From the NCBI GenBank assembly GCA_050299175.1, contig JBNKVM010000062.1:9533-73532 (forward strand): a DNA stretch of 64,000 nucleotides. Reading direction: 5' to 3'. The stretch comes from JAPHTQ01 sp050299175 (GTDB lineage Bacteria; Pseudomonadota; Gammaproteobacteria; Thiohalomonadales; Thiohalomonadaceae). Below are positions 54,170 to 63,624 of the stretch, in pieces. Both the position numbers and the translations under genes were made by a program. The notes beneath the pieces are model-generated. The model was given only the letters and a program-made list of their open reading frames with translations, was not told the origin of the DNA and did no database searches. Each line of letters starts with the position of its first letter. Within the stretch, counting starts at the first letter, position 1.

Positions 54170-55195
54170 TTAACGGAACACCTCAAACTCCAATTGCGGA
54201 TTCGGCCCAAGTCTATAACGAAACTGTAGCGTTTCACCGCCTACGAACATCGGCCGTCCCGGCAGTGGTTGCGGCATCGTCAAACTAGAGTCGTAATCCT
54301 GTAATCGATTTTCTCCACAAACAACAATATTCGTCAGCAGATAAGGTCGGTACCTGTCATCCACTCTCCCAGGAATCTGTATGCACTCGGCAGGCAAATA
54401 TTCTCCATCTACTTTCCGCCAACTCAGGATATTGTGACTATCCAGTTCAAATACCTTTCCGAGGTTAAGCCTGTCGCGTTCGGGAGAAGGAATATCACCG
54501 ACATGATCCGCAGAAACAAGGACATGCTCCTTTGACCAGTCGAGCAGGCACATATCGACCGTGACAGACTGGGGAACTAACTTTGCTCCAGGAGCCTGAC
54601 GAAACAGGTGGCGGAAAACTGAGACCTGAGGTTCATTGTGCAAACAGACCGCCATTGTTTCGCTGACAATAACATCTGGGCGACATTCATCAGATATTTC
54701 ATAACGTGTAGCGTCAGCACAAACAACGGCATCAATATATGCCCATAACCCTAACGACTGGATCAACGACACCGCACCATCCAAACATTCCTGATGAATA
54801 TCCAACAATGTAAATTGAACCTGTTCTGGAGGAAAAACTGTCATCAGTGGTACAGCCAACAACGCAAAAGGCCCGCATCCAGCATACAGAATCCTGACAG
54901 GTGTACCCGGGCATCGTACATCCTCTATCGCTTCTGCCAGCCCACGAATAAAGGCGATGGTTCTGAAAGCCTCACGGATACACATTGCAGCGAGAACGGG
55001 CGAGATAGCCAGACCACTATCGAGTCGCGCCTGCCCCGCCGCGATATCACGAATGGGGTCGATATTGAAACTGGTAATACTCTCGAAGAATTCCCTCAGA
55101 GCCTGCGCATGAGGAAGCAGATCAATGAGCGTCCGGTCATGGACAAGAATTTCATGTGTTATGGCTTCCAGCACATCCCTGTCACTAATCACCAT
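54170..55195 (-). CDS. SAM-dependent methyltransferase, PRMT-like
   Basis: 341 residues. Helical start, motif I I-L-Y-A-G-C-G-P-F-A near residue 122, acidic L-L-D-I-H at motif II, and a double-E-like loop V-S-E-T-M-A, as in protein arginine methyltransferases; then a beta-rich C-terminal barrel (about 205-341). Protein or peptide methylation is plausible. Cotranscribed with GNAT. Confidence 0.68.
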   Translation of the reverse strand: MVISDRDVLEAITHEILVHDRTLIDLLPHAQALREFFESITSFNIDPIRDIAAGQARLDSGLAISPVLAAMCIREAFRTIAFIRGLAEAIEDVRCPGTPVRILYAGCGPFALLAVPLMTVFPPEQVQFTLLDIHQECLDGAVSLIQSLGLWAYIDAVVCADATRYEISDECRPDVIVSETMAVCLHNEPQVSVFRHLFRQAPGAKLVPQSVTVDMCLLDWSKEHVLVSADHVGDIPSPERDRLNLGKVFELDSHNILSWRKVDGEYLPAECIQIPGRVDDRYRPYLLTNIVVCGENRLQDYDSSLTMPQPLPGRPMFVGGETLQFRYRLGPNPQLEFEVFR

Positions 55196-55415
55196 CTACT
55201 ATCAACCTCGGGTGAAAACCTTTATTGCCTCGCGCATACTGTTGTGAACCACAACACTACAGCCTTCATATTCAAATACAGACCCACTTAAAATTTCTTA
55301 ATTGTCTTATTCGACATCTCCTACATCACAATTCTAGAACACATCAATATGACACTTATGCGGCATACCCTGCCAGGTAAAGTCACCCGACAGGGTATAC
55401 CTGCAACGCTTTGTA

Positions 55416-55658
55416 TCAAGGTCGCACACAGGTACCGCTCTGACAATACCCCTTCCCACCTGAATTTTTGCAGGAATTCCTGGTCACATTACGTGCATAA
55501 ACTTTCCCTGTGCACGAACTACTAGAATAACAGTACCTGTCGTGGTCACATGCAACATTTGCCGCCATCTCTTGTTCATCCATCGCCTGTTCAGGCTCAG
55601 TTGCACAGGCAGACAGTGCCAATACGCCGAACATAGTAATAATGAATCGAAGTTTCAT
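55416..55658 (-). CDS. Small Cys-rich lipoprotein
   Basis: 80 residues: lipoprotein signal with L-S-A-C lipobox (lipid Cys18) and a mature part with six further Cys that could form three disulfides. Preceded by AAGGAGAG-type ribosome site. Downstream gene of the exported block. Function unknown. Confidence 0.78.
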   Translation of the reverse strand: MKLRFIITMFGVLALSACATEPEQAMDEQEMAANVACDHDRYCYSSSSCTGKVYARNVTRNSCKNSGGKGYCQSGTCVRP

Positions 55659-55717
55659 CTATCTCTCCTTTTGGTATATCAGCCCACCTGGCTAATTCAA
55701 TGCACATAATCAATACA

Positions 55718-58700
55718 TTAGTTGTCGTTGCTTACTTGTCTTCCGGATGTCAGGATAGCGCGCAGTGTCGGTAACGTATCTACAAGATCATGGATAGGGA
55801 TTCGGACGGTTCTTTCCCCTTTCTGGATACCCCACAAAGTACGACTGGCTACAACTTTGCGTGGCCCGTCTTTCTCATCAGTCTGTTGCACCAGTATCAG
55901 GTGACGCAATGAGGGATCGTTGTGAGAGTGCTTAATGGTCACATTCGCAAAGGATGGAGAGCCGTTTTTGCCACGAAGAAGGTTCAGTTTGACACGTGGT
56001 TCCATCGCGGCAGGTGCCGCAGTAAGCAGTTGCCTGGACCCACGCTTAAATACATGAAAACAACTTCCCGACCATGGCCACACCCCCCAATCATTACCAC
56101 CAACAGCAGGATCGTTGCCGTGGATCTCTTTCATTCCCCCCGTGTCCAGACTGATAACGAATCGGTATGGAGTTCCCGTCCTTCCGGCCAGACCAGTAGT
56201 ATCCCAGACCTCTGCAATCTCACTCACTTTCCAAAGCGGCAGATCCAGTGGCTGAGTCGTGGCGAAAACAACCGGATCGCCAACCGGGGTCAAGTCATCT
56301 GGATTAAGCGCCTGATAAGCAAAATTAACCTTAACCCCTTTAGCGACCTTATCTAGAGAAAGATTGTACAGTTTGACAACAACACGGATCTTGTCACCCT
56401 CTTCTGCGCCACCAGTTAGATAGGGATAACTACTGGTCTCTTTATCGTAGGTCGCAGAAGTAAGTGCGATACCACGCATTTCACTGTAACTGTCATCGGT
56501 ATTGAGTACCCATTGCCCTTCGTCATAGCTATACACCATACGATTGGGTAGATTGAGCGCTGGGTCGGGAAGGCCACCGTAACTACTTTTCCACCAGCCA
56601 CGACCACCCATGGTTCCCAAAGGGTCGACCGAGTGGGCGACCTTCAGGCCACCATTACTGGTAATGTAGATAAGAGTTCGATAGTTGTACGACTTGTTGG
56701 CAATCCAGTCGACCTCAGGCTGATGAAGAGTGATACCACGGGAGTTTTTTACCGAACGCTCAGAGAGGCTGCTATTTTCCCAGCTGGCCTTGGTATTCAG
56801 ACTTACTGTACTTTCAATATCACCAGAAAGATCTACTGCCTCGATCTTTGCTGATGCCTTGAAACCGATACTAATATCGGTAGAGTTAGAAAGGTTATAA
56901 GAAAAACTTTTCTCTGAAGACCCTCCCACCTCGTCGGTATATGAAAGTTCGAAGGTCTGCATATTACCGTCGAAAGATCGAATCACACCATCATTGAGTG
57001 GTGCTTTCACGACCACTTTTTTCCCGGACTTGTCGTTGTAACTGAAATCACCAAGATCGCTGGGGAATTCTGAATCGCTGATATTGGGATAACTGAGTAC
57101 GTTGTTATTCATGTGCCGTGGCGAGAACCAGTCCACGGAACGGCCACCACCTGAATACTGTAATAACTCCCCTGGAACCAGCACATCGTAGTAAGGATGA
57201 TTTTCAGGTATTTTCAGATTCATACCGTAAACCGGATAACGCCATATATCGATGATACGGGCATTCCAAATTAGATGGTCATCCAGCGAAGTTGTGGCTG
57301 AATTCTGTGTCAAAATTGATTGATAGTGGGTGCTAATATTTCTCTCCATCGTTTGTTGCTCATAGGAGAAAGTTGTCTTTATGCTGCTACTCGCCTCCAC
57401 CTCGGCAATCTCAGCAACGCCACCACCCACGGTGCCACTCACTGAAGCAGACACACTGGAACCAAAATCTGTAGACATCTGATCAGTCGTCGTTTGCTGT
57501 AAGGTCTCCTCTTTACTGTCAACCAGCTCTACCGCAAAACTCGTATCACTGGAGATATTTACCACCGTACACTCCGTGTCACCATCCTGCAGCAGACAGT
57601 CAGAATGACGTGGGGGCATGTAAATAACATATTGAGGGTCAATCAAATCCTGTACCCGGATATGTGCGGGTGTACCGAGATAATAGCTCAAGCCACGGCT
57701 GTCGAGCCCCACAGCTCCAGGCGAGTATTGAATCCCTGAGCTTTCATAGATAGGCTGCCGATCACTCCATGCAGGATTAATCGTGAATCTGGTACTTTTT
57801 GTATCAAAGCTTACCGAAGCCACCACCAGTTCGGGAATTGATGAGGTCGGAGTAGCGGTACTCCATGTAGGAATAACAACCGCAAGTTGACCCAGTGGCG
57901 AAACATTGTTGTCCTGCAAACCAATAAAATTACCAACAGCAAGGGCTGGCCCCACATTATCGGTACGCGATGGATATTTGCTGATAGTTTTTTCCGGGCT
58001 AACCTCGAACTGCGTGAGCTGTGGAGAGGGGCGAATAATCTGCGCCTTTACTGTGCCACCTGAATCCACCCAGGCTAGGGCAAGCTGTCGAGTGTGAAAG
58101 GCGAAAGAAGGGTCACCACCCTGGCTATCCTGAGGATCGAAATGGAATAGCCCTGCCACCATGTTGAAAAATGAACCCGTAGCAGGAATGGCGCTAATTT
58201 TCTGTCGTGGTGACGGCGGCGCAAACTTCAGCTTATCACTGAGCCTGTACAACGAAAGCTCCACAGAACTATTATTACCAGCCGGATAATAACCGAGCAT
58301 TACCTGATCAAAGCCAAGTGAGGCAAAGTCCCCAGCAGCGAGTGAAATCGAATGAGGACGTGCTGTTGTGTCAACGCTGTAACTGTCTTTGGCAACAATC
58401 TCCTGAGTCTTTGCAATATAGGAGAATGAGCGTAGAAGTAGTTTCCCTGGCCCTCCTTCACCAGTCGTGGTATCAGCAGCCACCAGGATTTCCAGCTTCC
58501 CGTCATTATCATAGTCACCCAGTGCAACTGCCACGTCACCAGACACAAAACGTTCAGAGGTATCTCGCCAACTGGCAAGCGGCGCAAGTACCGCATCTTC
58601 TGTACCAGATGCATCTTGGTAGCCAATGATGTCGATCGCCAAGTGGTTGCTTAAATTTCGTCTCGCCACGGCAATGCTCATGTGCATAAGCTCATTACTG

Positions 58701-59191
58701 TCTGCGATCCAACTTAACAGACCCGCGGCTGCGTCGAAATCGCGTGCATTGCCACTACTTCCAGGATCCACAAAGGTATATGGAAGGAATTCCCCAGTAG
58801 CCACTCCTCGTGAGCCTGTATAGAGACTCACACCGAAGCGGTTAACACATATTGGCTGTTCAAATTTAGGGCTACTTACACGGCCGGCGACAAGTCGCCG
58901 ACGAGGCGTCTCTAAACATGGATCGTCGGTGCGGATTTGTTGTCCACTTTGCGTCCATTGAGTCAATTGTGTATCACCGGCCGCATAGTCAAGCAGCTTC
59001 GTACTGGCCACTGTATTGCTGCTAGCCAGCATGCTGACATCATCGACACTGAATATGGTGAGATTTGCAGGGTTAGTAATAGGATTTTTGGCACCAGGGC
59101 TTACGGCCACAGCGACACTACCCCAAAGAAGCAGATAGGTACCAATACATGCAGCGTGTGAAAAGAAGCGAAATGACGACAGCTTGCTCAT
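55718..59191 (-). CDS. Exported 1157-residue protein with FG-GAP repeats and aerolysin-like segments
   Basis: Signal peptide (1-30). Residues about 150-510 have FG-GAP/VCBS-type blades, for example G-D-Y-D-N-D-G-K-L-E-I-L-V near 225-237, and later copies near 287 and 418. Two stretches rich in alternating Ser/Thr and hydrophobic residues (about 570-630 and 755-825), S-S-V-S-A-S-V-S-G-T-V-G and S-T-D-I-S-I-G-F-K-A-S, resemble the membrane-inserting hairpins of aerolysin/ETX-MTX2 pore formers. The C-terminal third is beta-rich and unassigned. Start ATG 59191 with GGAG at 59201-59204. A run of ten G lies 22-31 nt upstream. The family is not recognised as a whole. Confidence 0.72.
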   Translation of the reverse strand: MSKLSSFRFFSHAACIGTYLLLWGSVAVAVSPGAKNPITNPANLTIFSVDDVSMLASSNTVASTKLLDYAAGDTQLTQWTQSGQQIRTDDPCLETPRRRLVAGRVSSPKFEQPICVNRFGVSLYTGSRGVATGEFLPYTFVDPGSSGNARDFDAAAGLLSWIADSNELMHMSIAVARRNLSNHLAIDIIGYQDASGTEDAVLAPLASWRDTSERFVSGDVAVALGDYDNDGKLEILVAADTTTGEGGPGKLLLRSFSYIAKTQEIVAKDSYSVDTTARPHSISLAAGDFASLGFDQVMLGYYPAGNNSSVELSLYRLSDKLKFAPPSPRQKISAIPATGSFFNMVAGLFHFDPQDSQGGDPSFAFHTRQLALAWVDSGGTVKAQIIRPSPQLTQFEVSPEKTISKYPSRTDNVGPALAVGNFIGLQDNNVSPLGQLAVVIPTWSTATPTSSIPELVVASVSFDTKSTRFTINPAWSDRQPIYESSGIQYSPGAVGLDSRGLSYYLGTPAHIRVQDLIDPQYVIYMPPRHSDCLLQDGDTECTVVNISSDTSFAVELVDSKEETLQQTTTDQMSTDFGSSVSASVSGTVGGGVAEIAEVEASSSIKTTFSYEQQTMERNISTHYQSILTQNSATTSLDDHLIWNARIIDIWRYPVYGMNLKIPENHPYYDVLVPGELLQYSGGGRSVDWFSPRHMNNNVLSYPNISDSEFPSDLGDFSYNDKSGKKVVVKAPLNDGVIRSFDGNMQTFELSYTDEVGGSSEKSFSYNLSNSTDISIGFKASAKIEAVDLSGDIESTVSLNTKASWENSSLSERSVKNSRGITLHQPEVDWIANKSYNYRTLIYITSNGGLKVAHSVDPLGTMGGRGWWKSSYGGLPDPALNLPNRMVYSYDEGQWVLNTDDSYSEMRGIALTSATYDKETSSYPYLTGGAEEGDKIRVVVKLYNLSLDKVAKGVKVNFAYQALNPDDLTPVGDPVVFATTQPLDLPLWKVSEIAEVWDTTGLAGRTGTPYRFVISLDTGGMKEIHGNDPAVGGNDWGVWPWSGSCFHVFKRGSRQLLTAAPAAMEPRVKLNLLRGKNGSPSFANVTIKHSHNDPSLRHLILVQQTDEKDGPRKVVASRTLWGIQKGERTVRIPIHDLVDTLPTLRAILTSGRQVSNDN

Positions 59192-59212
59192 GGTCTATTT
59201 CTCCAACCAGCT

Positions 59213-59222
59213 CCCCCCCCCC
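59213..59222 (-). repeat. Run of ten G upstream of the 1157-residue protein gene
   Basis: C10 on the plus strand, G10 on the coding strand, just upstream of the ribosome site. Such runs change length by slippage and may alter expression. Confidence 0.9.
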
Positions 59223-59245
59223 GCCTCTTAAAAGGCGAGGCGGGG
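59219..59245 (-). terminator. Hairpin after the two-domain collar gene
   Basis: CCCCGCCTC pairs with GAGGCGGGG (9 bp, loop 9 nt), overlapping the G-run. No T-run follows, so termination would be partial; it may rather control readthrough into the next gene. Confidence 0.5.
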
Positions 59246-59255
59246 ATACAAGACC

Positions 59256-60047
59256 TCAGTTTTTACGACAGAATGTGGCGGTGTAATAAGGGGCCTGGGT
59301 AACACTATCGTAGGCCTGGGTGGTATCCGTCTCAGTATTCCCAGTGAATCCTGTATTACCACTACCCGCGTAACCATGAGCACAACACCCGGATGCCCCG
59401 GCAATATTATGACTGGGGAAATTCATTGTGCCGCTCATGCTATGGCTGTGAGTACGATTTTCACTTGGTGCCAACGCCTTGCCACCAAATGTTGCACTAG
59501 GCGCGCCATTGGCAGGAAGCCCAACGATATAACGCCCGGCGGCGCTATTGACTGGGTTCCAACCACCAGGGCAAGAAGGAAATAAATGAAAAGTTGTTAC
59601 GCCTGATGGAACACTGGTTTTGGGATCAGGGGCTTTCTGCTTCATACAGGCGTTGTATTGAATGTAGGGCAACCCGGCGCTGGAAGTCTTGGTTGAACCA
59701 GACATTGTGTAGGTACCAGCGTTACCCAGACTATCGTTACAACACCCACCAATCAAAACATATTCCTTTGAACTGGTAGCAATCGAACCAGTCGCTTTGG
59801 CATGGTCATGAGCAGGTTGTTGTTGTGAAGGAAGCGCTTCACCGCTGAAACCACCGACACCGCCACCAATCATAGTCGGGATAAGGAAACGGCCATTTGC
59901 CGATGCGAGACTGGTGTTGTCCCAACCATCAGGACAACTACCATTAAAATAGGCGATAGTAAATTGTGGCAGCGCATCCGCTACAACAAAGGGTGAAGTA
60001 ACAACCATAGCTACAAGGGTGAACGTTCTGAGATAGTTCTTATTCAT
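59256..60047 (-). CDS. Exported protein with two collar-like domains
   Basis: 263 residues from ATG 60047 (MNKNYLRTF); the longer frame lies upstream of the likely ribosome site. Signal peptide ending VADA. Two related domains, each with S-C-P-x-G-W, x-G-R-(F/Y)-(L/I), a His-rich H-x-H segment, a Cys pair and a final P-Y-x-x-x-x-x-C. They resemble phage collar domains but carry Cys for disulfides. Ten nt from the single-domain relative. Confidence 0.78.
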   Translation of the reverse strand: MNKNYLRTFTLVAMVVTSPFVVADALPQFTIAYFNGSCPDGWDNTSLASANGRFLIPTMIGGGVGGFSGEALPSQQQPAHDHAKATGSIATSSKEYVLIGGCCNDSLGNAGTYTMSGSTKTSSAGLPYIQYNACMKQKAPDPKTSVPSGVTTFHLFPSCPGGWNPVNSAAGRYIVGLPANGAPSATFGGKALAPSENRTHSHSMSGTMNFPSHNIAGASGCCAHGYAGSGNTGFTGNTETDTTQAYDSVTQAPYYTATFCRKN

Positions 60048-60057
60048 AGCAGGACTC

Positions 60058-60477
60058 CTAGTTAGCCTGGCACACAAGCAGTTGAATAAATGGAAGGCCA
60101 CTAGTGCCGTTGCCGCTGGTCACCGATGTAGAATGGTTTCCTTTGGCAGTACCCTGGCCATTACCACCACCAGATGCAGCTGAAATGTGGTGGGAAGGGA
60201 GATCAACATTCATTGTCCCAGAATGAGTGTGAGTACGATCCTCCTGATCCTTAAGTGGAGTACCGTAGGTCTTACCCACATCACCAACGTTGGTGGTAAC
60301 CAACAGCATACGTCCAGCCGCATCAGTAGCGGCCGTACTACCTGACGGGCAACTTGTCCCATCCACAAAGAAAATCATTTTAGATGGCAGTGTTTGATCG
60401 GCGGCCATAGTGGACGCTGACAATCCAATACAAGTACCTGCCAGAAATCCCACAGCGCAGAGGTATCCCCTAATCAT
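60058..60477 (-). CDS. Exported single collar-like domain protein
   Basis: 139 residues with signal peptide (1-25, ending MAA). Same layout as the domains of the next gene: S-C-P-S-G, A-G-R-M-L-L, R-T-H-T-H-S-G-T-M-N, L-P-S-H-H-I and G-L-P-F-I-Q-x-x-x-C. First gene of the minus-strand exported block. Confidence 0.78.
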   Translation of the reverse strand: MIRGYLCAVGFLAGTCIGLSASTMAADQTLPSKMIFFVDGTSCPSGSTAATDAAGRMLLVTTNVGDVGKTYGTPLKDQEDRTHTHSGTMNVDLPSHHISAASGGGNGQGTAKGNHSTSVTSGNGTSGLPFIQLLVCQAN

Positions 60478-61036
60478 TACTCTCTCCTTTGAAATAACTA
60501 GTGACTAAACAGCGGCTGTCACCTTCTGCTAAAGCAGGCGACATTTTGTAAAATACGATCATTCAAATTTTGAAGTGTGTGGTGTGATTGACATGAAAAT
60601 TTGGGAGGAGCGGCAACAAGTAGCGACAACCGTGATATGGTCATCGTGACACAAGAAATTGAGAATGGAGTACGTTCACTATGAGCATGAGCGCAATGTG
60701 GTTCAATAAACCACAGGAGAATCCGAAAAATCCAGTTCATATCTTTCCCAGCATCCTGCCCGGTAGCACACAGTCACAAAAGAATCATTCCCTCGCAAGG
60801 GATACCTACTCGTCGAACCATACGGTCGAGTTCAAAGTTATATAGCAGATCAATTCTGACGATGAGACATAAAAGTATAAAAAGTGACAAATCTTACAAT
60901 TTAACAGTTGAATAACCTGTGGACATCATAACGGGTGCCCGCAAAGACATCATGAAAACATGAGGAGAATTGAAACGAGCATGAGTGAGAGGAGTTACCT
61001 ATGGAGTCACTAGAAAGATCGTGACTCACATGTCAA
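60478..61036. other. Intergenic stretch with one weak small frame
   Basis: 559 bp. A 54-codon plus-strand frame (60681-60845, MSMSAMWFNKPQEN...) has only a distant GGAG and no known features. A 7-bp hairpin (GAGTCAC/GTGACTC, 61004-61027) lies after the NnrU gene. Presumably holds the promoter for the exported block. Confidence 0.5.
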
Positions 61037-61633
61037 CTAAATAACATCCACTCCAGAAATATAGGGGTGAATAAAGAGCAGAGCGGTATAGACCACAACA
61101 ATAACAAAAAACAACTTAAAATCCTCGGCCCAGGCTGGCACCTTTTCTTTAACCCACACACCATCACGACGGTTGATAAAGATCATTTCCAATACTGCCC
61201 ATACGGCAAGCCAGCCAAAAAGTACAATCGAACGGTCATCACCTGCCTGTAACAGATGTGCGATCGACCAGAGGATAACGCCGGTCAACTGCGGATGACG
61301 AATGAGCTGCTTAATGCGCGTCGCACGACCCGAGGCGACAAACAACAGAAGGGAGAAAAACATCAAGACATAAGTCGCAGGCTCAAGATAATCGCGCGGG
61401 AAGTAGACCTGTTCAGGAATAATGTTGCGCCAGCCGAAGACCGTCAGAACGAGTCCACTCAGGATCAATATTGCAACAACACCACCATAAGTACTCTCAC
61501 CCAGTTTACTAATCAGTTTGCTCCTGAAATCAACACCTACCGTCGGCAGCATATGGGGGACAGACCAGAGTAAAAGACCAATAATTAGCAGGATCATCAG
61601 ATTTTCCTCATTCAGAAGGATATCGATATTCAC
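61037..61633 (-). CDS. NnrU family membrane protein
   Basis: 198 residues, five or six hydrophobic helices; G-L-L-L-W-S-V-P-H-M-L-P, R-H-P-Q-L-T-G-V-I-L-W-S-I-A-H-L-L characteristic of NnrU. The start may instead be the internal Met13. Family linked to denitrification or isoprenoid chemistry; here no nitrogen genes are near. Confidence 0.87.
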   Translation of the reverse strand: MNIDILLNEENLMILLIIGLLLWSVPHMLPTVGVDFRSKLISKLGESTYGGVVAILILSGLVLTVFGWRNIIPEQVYFPRDYLEPATYVLMFFSLLLFVASGRATRIKQLIRHPQLTGVILWSIAHLLQAGDDRSIVLFGWLAVWAVLEMIFINRRDGVWVKEKVPAWAEDFKLFFVIVVVYTALLFIHPYISGVDVI

Positions 61634-61732
61634 CTATGCATCCTGAATACAGGACACTTGCCACATGTTGAAAGCAAAAATATAGCAACATTCAATATTA
61701 ACTACATAATGAACAAAGCTCATTATCAATAT

Positions 61733-63412
61733 CTAGTCGTTTTCCCCCTCTGCAGGAAGTATTGATATCCACTGCCTGACCGAACCACGGCCATGGAGAT
61801 CGCCTACAAAAAATTCAGGCACGGAAGTAGGAGGCTGACTAAGTGATGTGCCGTAGTGGCTACTAACCCAGGCACTATTGTAGCCCGCAAGTTCAAGCAA
61901 TGTTGGGAACACCTGAAAATGACTCGTCCTGTCGTAACTGGCCATCTGGACCGCCCTGAATCGTTCTAAAACCCCCGCATCATTAGAGAAAACCATCATA
62001 GGCACAATGCCTTCAAATCGATTTGCCCGCGGCCTGCAGTGCGTAGCCAGCGTACCGTCGTCGACAATATTCTGCCCATGGTCACTGGTATAAATAATGA
62101 CATAACGTTGAAAACCCCTGCTATCCGACAACAGTTCCATGAACCACTCGTCAACGCTCCAGCGTATGCCGTTCATATAGGAATTCAGAGATTTTTCCCT
62201 GTCATTCATGGGCTCACCCGCCTTAAGAACTGGCGTAAAATAGTCGTAACCCCGGGGAGGATGACTCCTGAAATAAGGGAAGTGCATACCGTATTTATTA
62301 AGCATGATGAAGGTCTTGCCTGGTTGTCTAAGCAGACTCATCAGCCTTTCACGGGCAACCCCGTCACTTTCATAAACAACCTTCTGACGAACTCTATTAA
62401 GTTCGTCCACAAAAGACGCCTCATGCTTATTCATGAAATTCTGATGATTCGCCCATTCCTCAGCACTCTGAGCATCCAGATAAACGTTATAAAATCCCGC
62501 ATCCCTGGTAAATTGCCATATAGAAGGCGTCTTTAAAGTCATCTGGCTATGATCGGGAATTTCTTCCTTTTTTACACCTGTTCGGAGAACAAGGTTTGCA
62601 TAATCACTGCAGTTAGAAGATGCCGAGGCAGAACCAAAGTTCACAATACCTTCATGCAAAGAGTGGAGATAGGGAGTGGTCTCTTGTCTGTACCCATTGA
62701 CCCCCAGAATATCTGCACGAATACTCTCATCCACAATCAGGACAATTTTATCAACCAGCGTATCAACAGTGTCCACGTAACCAACCTTGATTCTTTCACC
62801 ATCATAAAGCCGTGCTTGACCTGCAAACACAAGCATTGCCGGCACTCTGAAAAAAGATGGGTAGCGGTCAAAAAAACCATTACTATATTGCAAGCCAACA
62901 ATAACAAGCATTACAGCACTTACCGGAATCAGATAAAGCCTCTTTGGAACATTAATTCTCAGAAAATCAGGCAACCGCTCAATAAAAATTGTTACTGGAA
63001 TGAAGATGATTAACAAAGGTAACGCAGCCATACCAAAATTCTCAACCACCTCCCAAAACCACCATTGGAAGTTCTCCACGATCATGGCCGTTTGCTGAAA
63101 ATCAATCGGAGAGTTTGAGATATCGACAGAGCCAAGATTAAAAAGAAAGAAAAACAGGAAAAAGGGTAATGTCACTTTCCGCAACAGACTACGATCACTA
63201 AAGAACAGGAAAAATACACCTGACAGACTCCAAAGGAACAGAAGCGACGACAGAAGAAGCTCGACCATCCTGCCTTGTTTCCACAGAAACCGAAACGGGT
63301 AGAAGAAGTCGTGGAACATGGAAAATTCCACTAACAAAAGGATGATAATCAGCCCTGAAGCAATAATTTTCCATCGATTGAGAATTGATATAGAAATCTT
63401 TCGACAAGCCAT
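61733..63412 (-). CDS. Sulfatase/phosphoethanolamine-transferase-like membrane enzyme
   Basis: 559 residues with about five N-terminal membrane helices (about 15-200) and a periplasmic alkaline-phosphatase-fold domain: V-L-I-V-D-E-S-I-R-A-D, N-C-S-D near residue 265 at the nucleophile site (Ser where EptA has Thr), and Y-T-S-D-H-G-Q-N with downstream His. Resembles EptA/CptA-type enzymes that decorate lipid A or glycans. Substrate unknown. Confidence 0.82.
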   Translation of the reverse strand: MACRKISISILNRWKIIASGLIIILLLVEFSMFHDFFYPFRFLWKQGRMVELLLSSLLFLWSLSGVFFLFFSDRSLLRKVTLPFFLFFFLFNLGSVDISNSPIDFQQTAMIVENFQWWFWEVVENFGMAALPLLIIFIPVTIFIERLPDFLRINVPKRLYLIPVSAVMLVIVGLQYSNGFFDRYPSFFRVPAMLVFAGQARLYDGERIKVGYVDTVDTLVDKIVLIVDESIRADILGVNGYRQETTPYLHSLHEGIVNFGSASASSNCSDYANLVLRTGVKKEEIPDHSQMTLKTPSIWQFTRDAGFYNVYLDAQSAEEWANHQNFMNKHEASFVDELNRVRQKVVYESDGVARERLMSLLRQPGKTFIMLNKYGMHFPYFRSHPPRGYDYFTPVLKAGEPMNDREKSLNSYMNGIRWSVDEWFMELLSDSRGFQRYVIIYTSDHGQNIVDDGTLATHCRPRANRFEGIVPMMVFSNDAGVLERFRAVQMASYDRTSHFQVFPTLLELAGYNSAWVSSHYGTSLSQPPTSVPEFFVGDLHGRGSVRQWISILPAEGEND

Positions 63413-63624
63413 TCGTACAAAACCACCTTCAGAATCAAAGAAGCCTGGGGTACTGGCATTTAAGCTCTACAACCTGAACAGTGTATGGCCTGTACCCCTT
63501 TGATCGTCCTGCCTCCTGAGCACCATGCGTTCAGCACCTCACCTCCACACACTGTTCTGCGCCTCGTTCTCTCAGTACAAAATACTGACTGACTCAGTTC
63601 CCATCAGCAAATCAGTCATATTAT

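Noticed and set aside
50936..55195. Prophage or tailocin
   Set aside because: Only collar-like domains are present; no tail tube, sheath, baseplate, lysis or integrase genes.
60519..60740. 73-codon minus-strand frame
   Set aside because: No ribosome site and no recognisable features; composition looks random.
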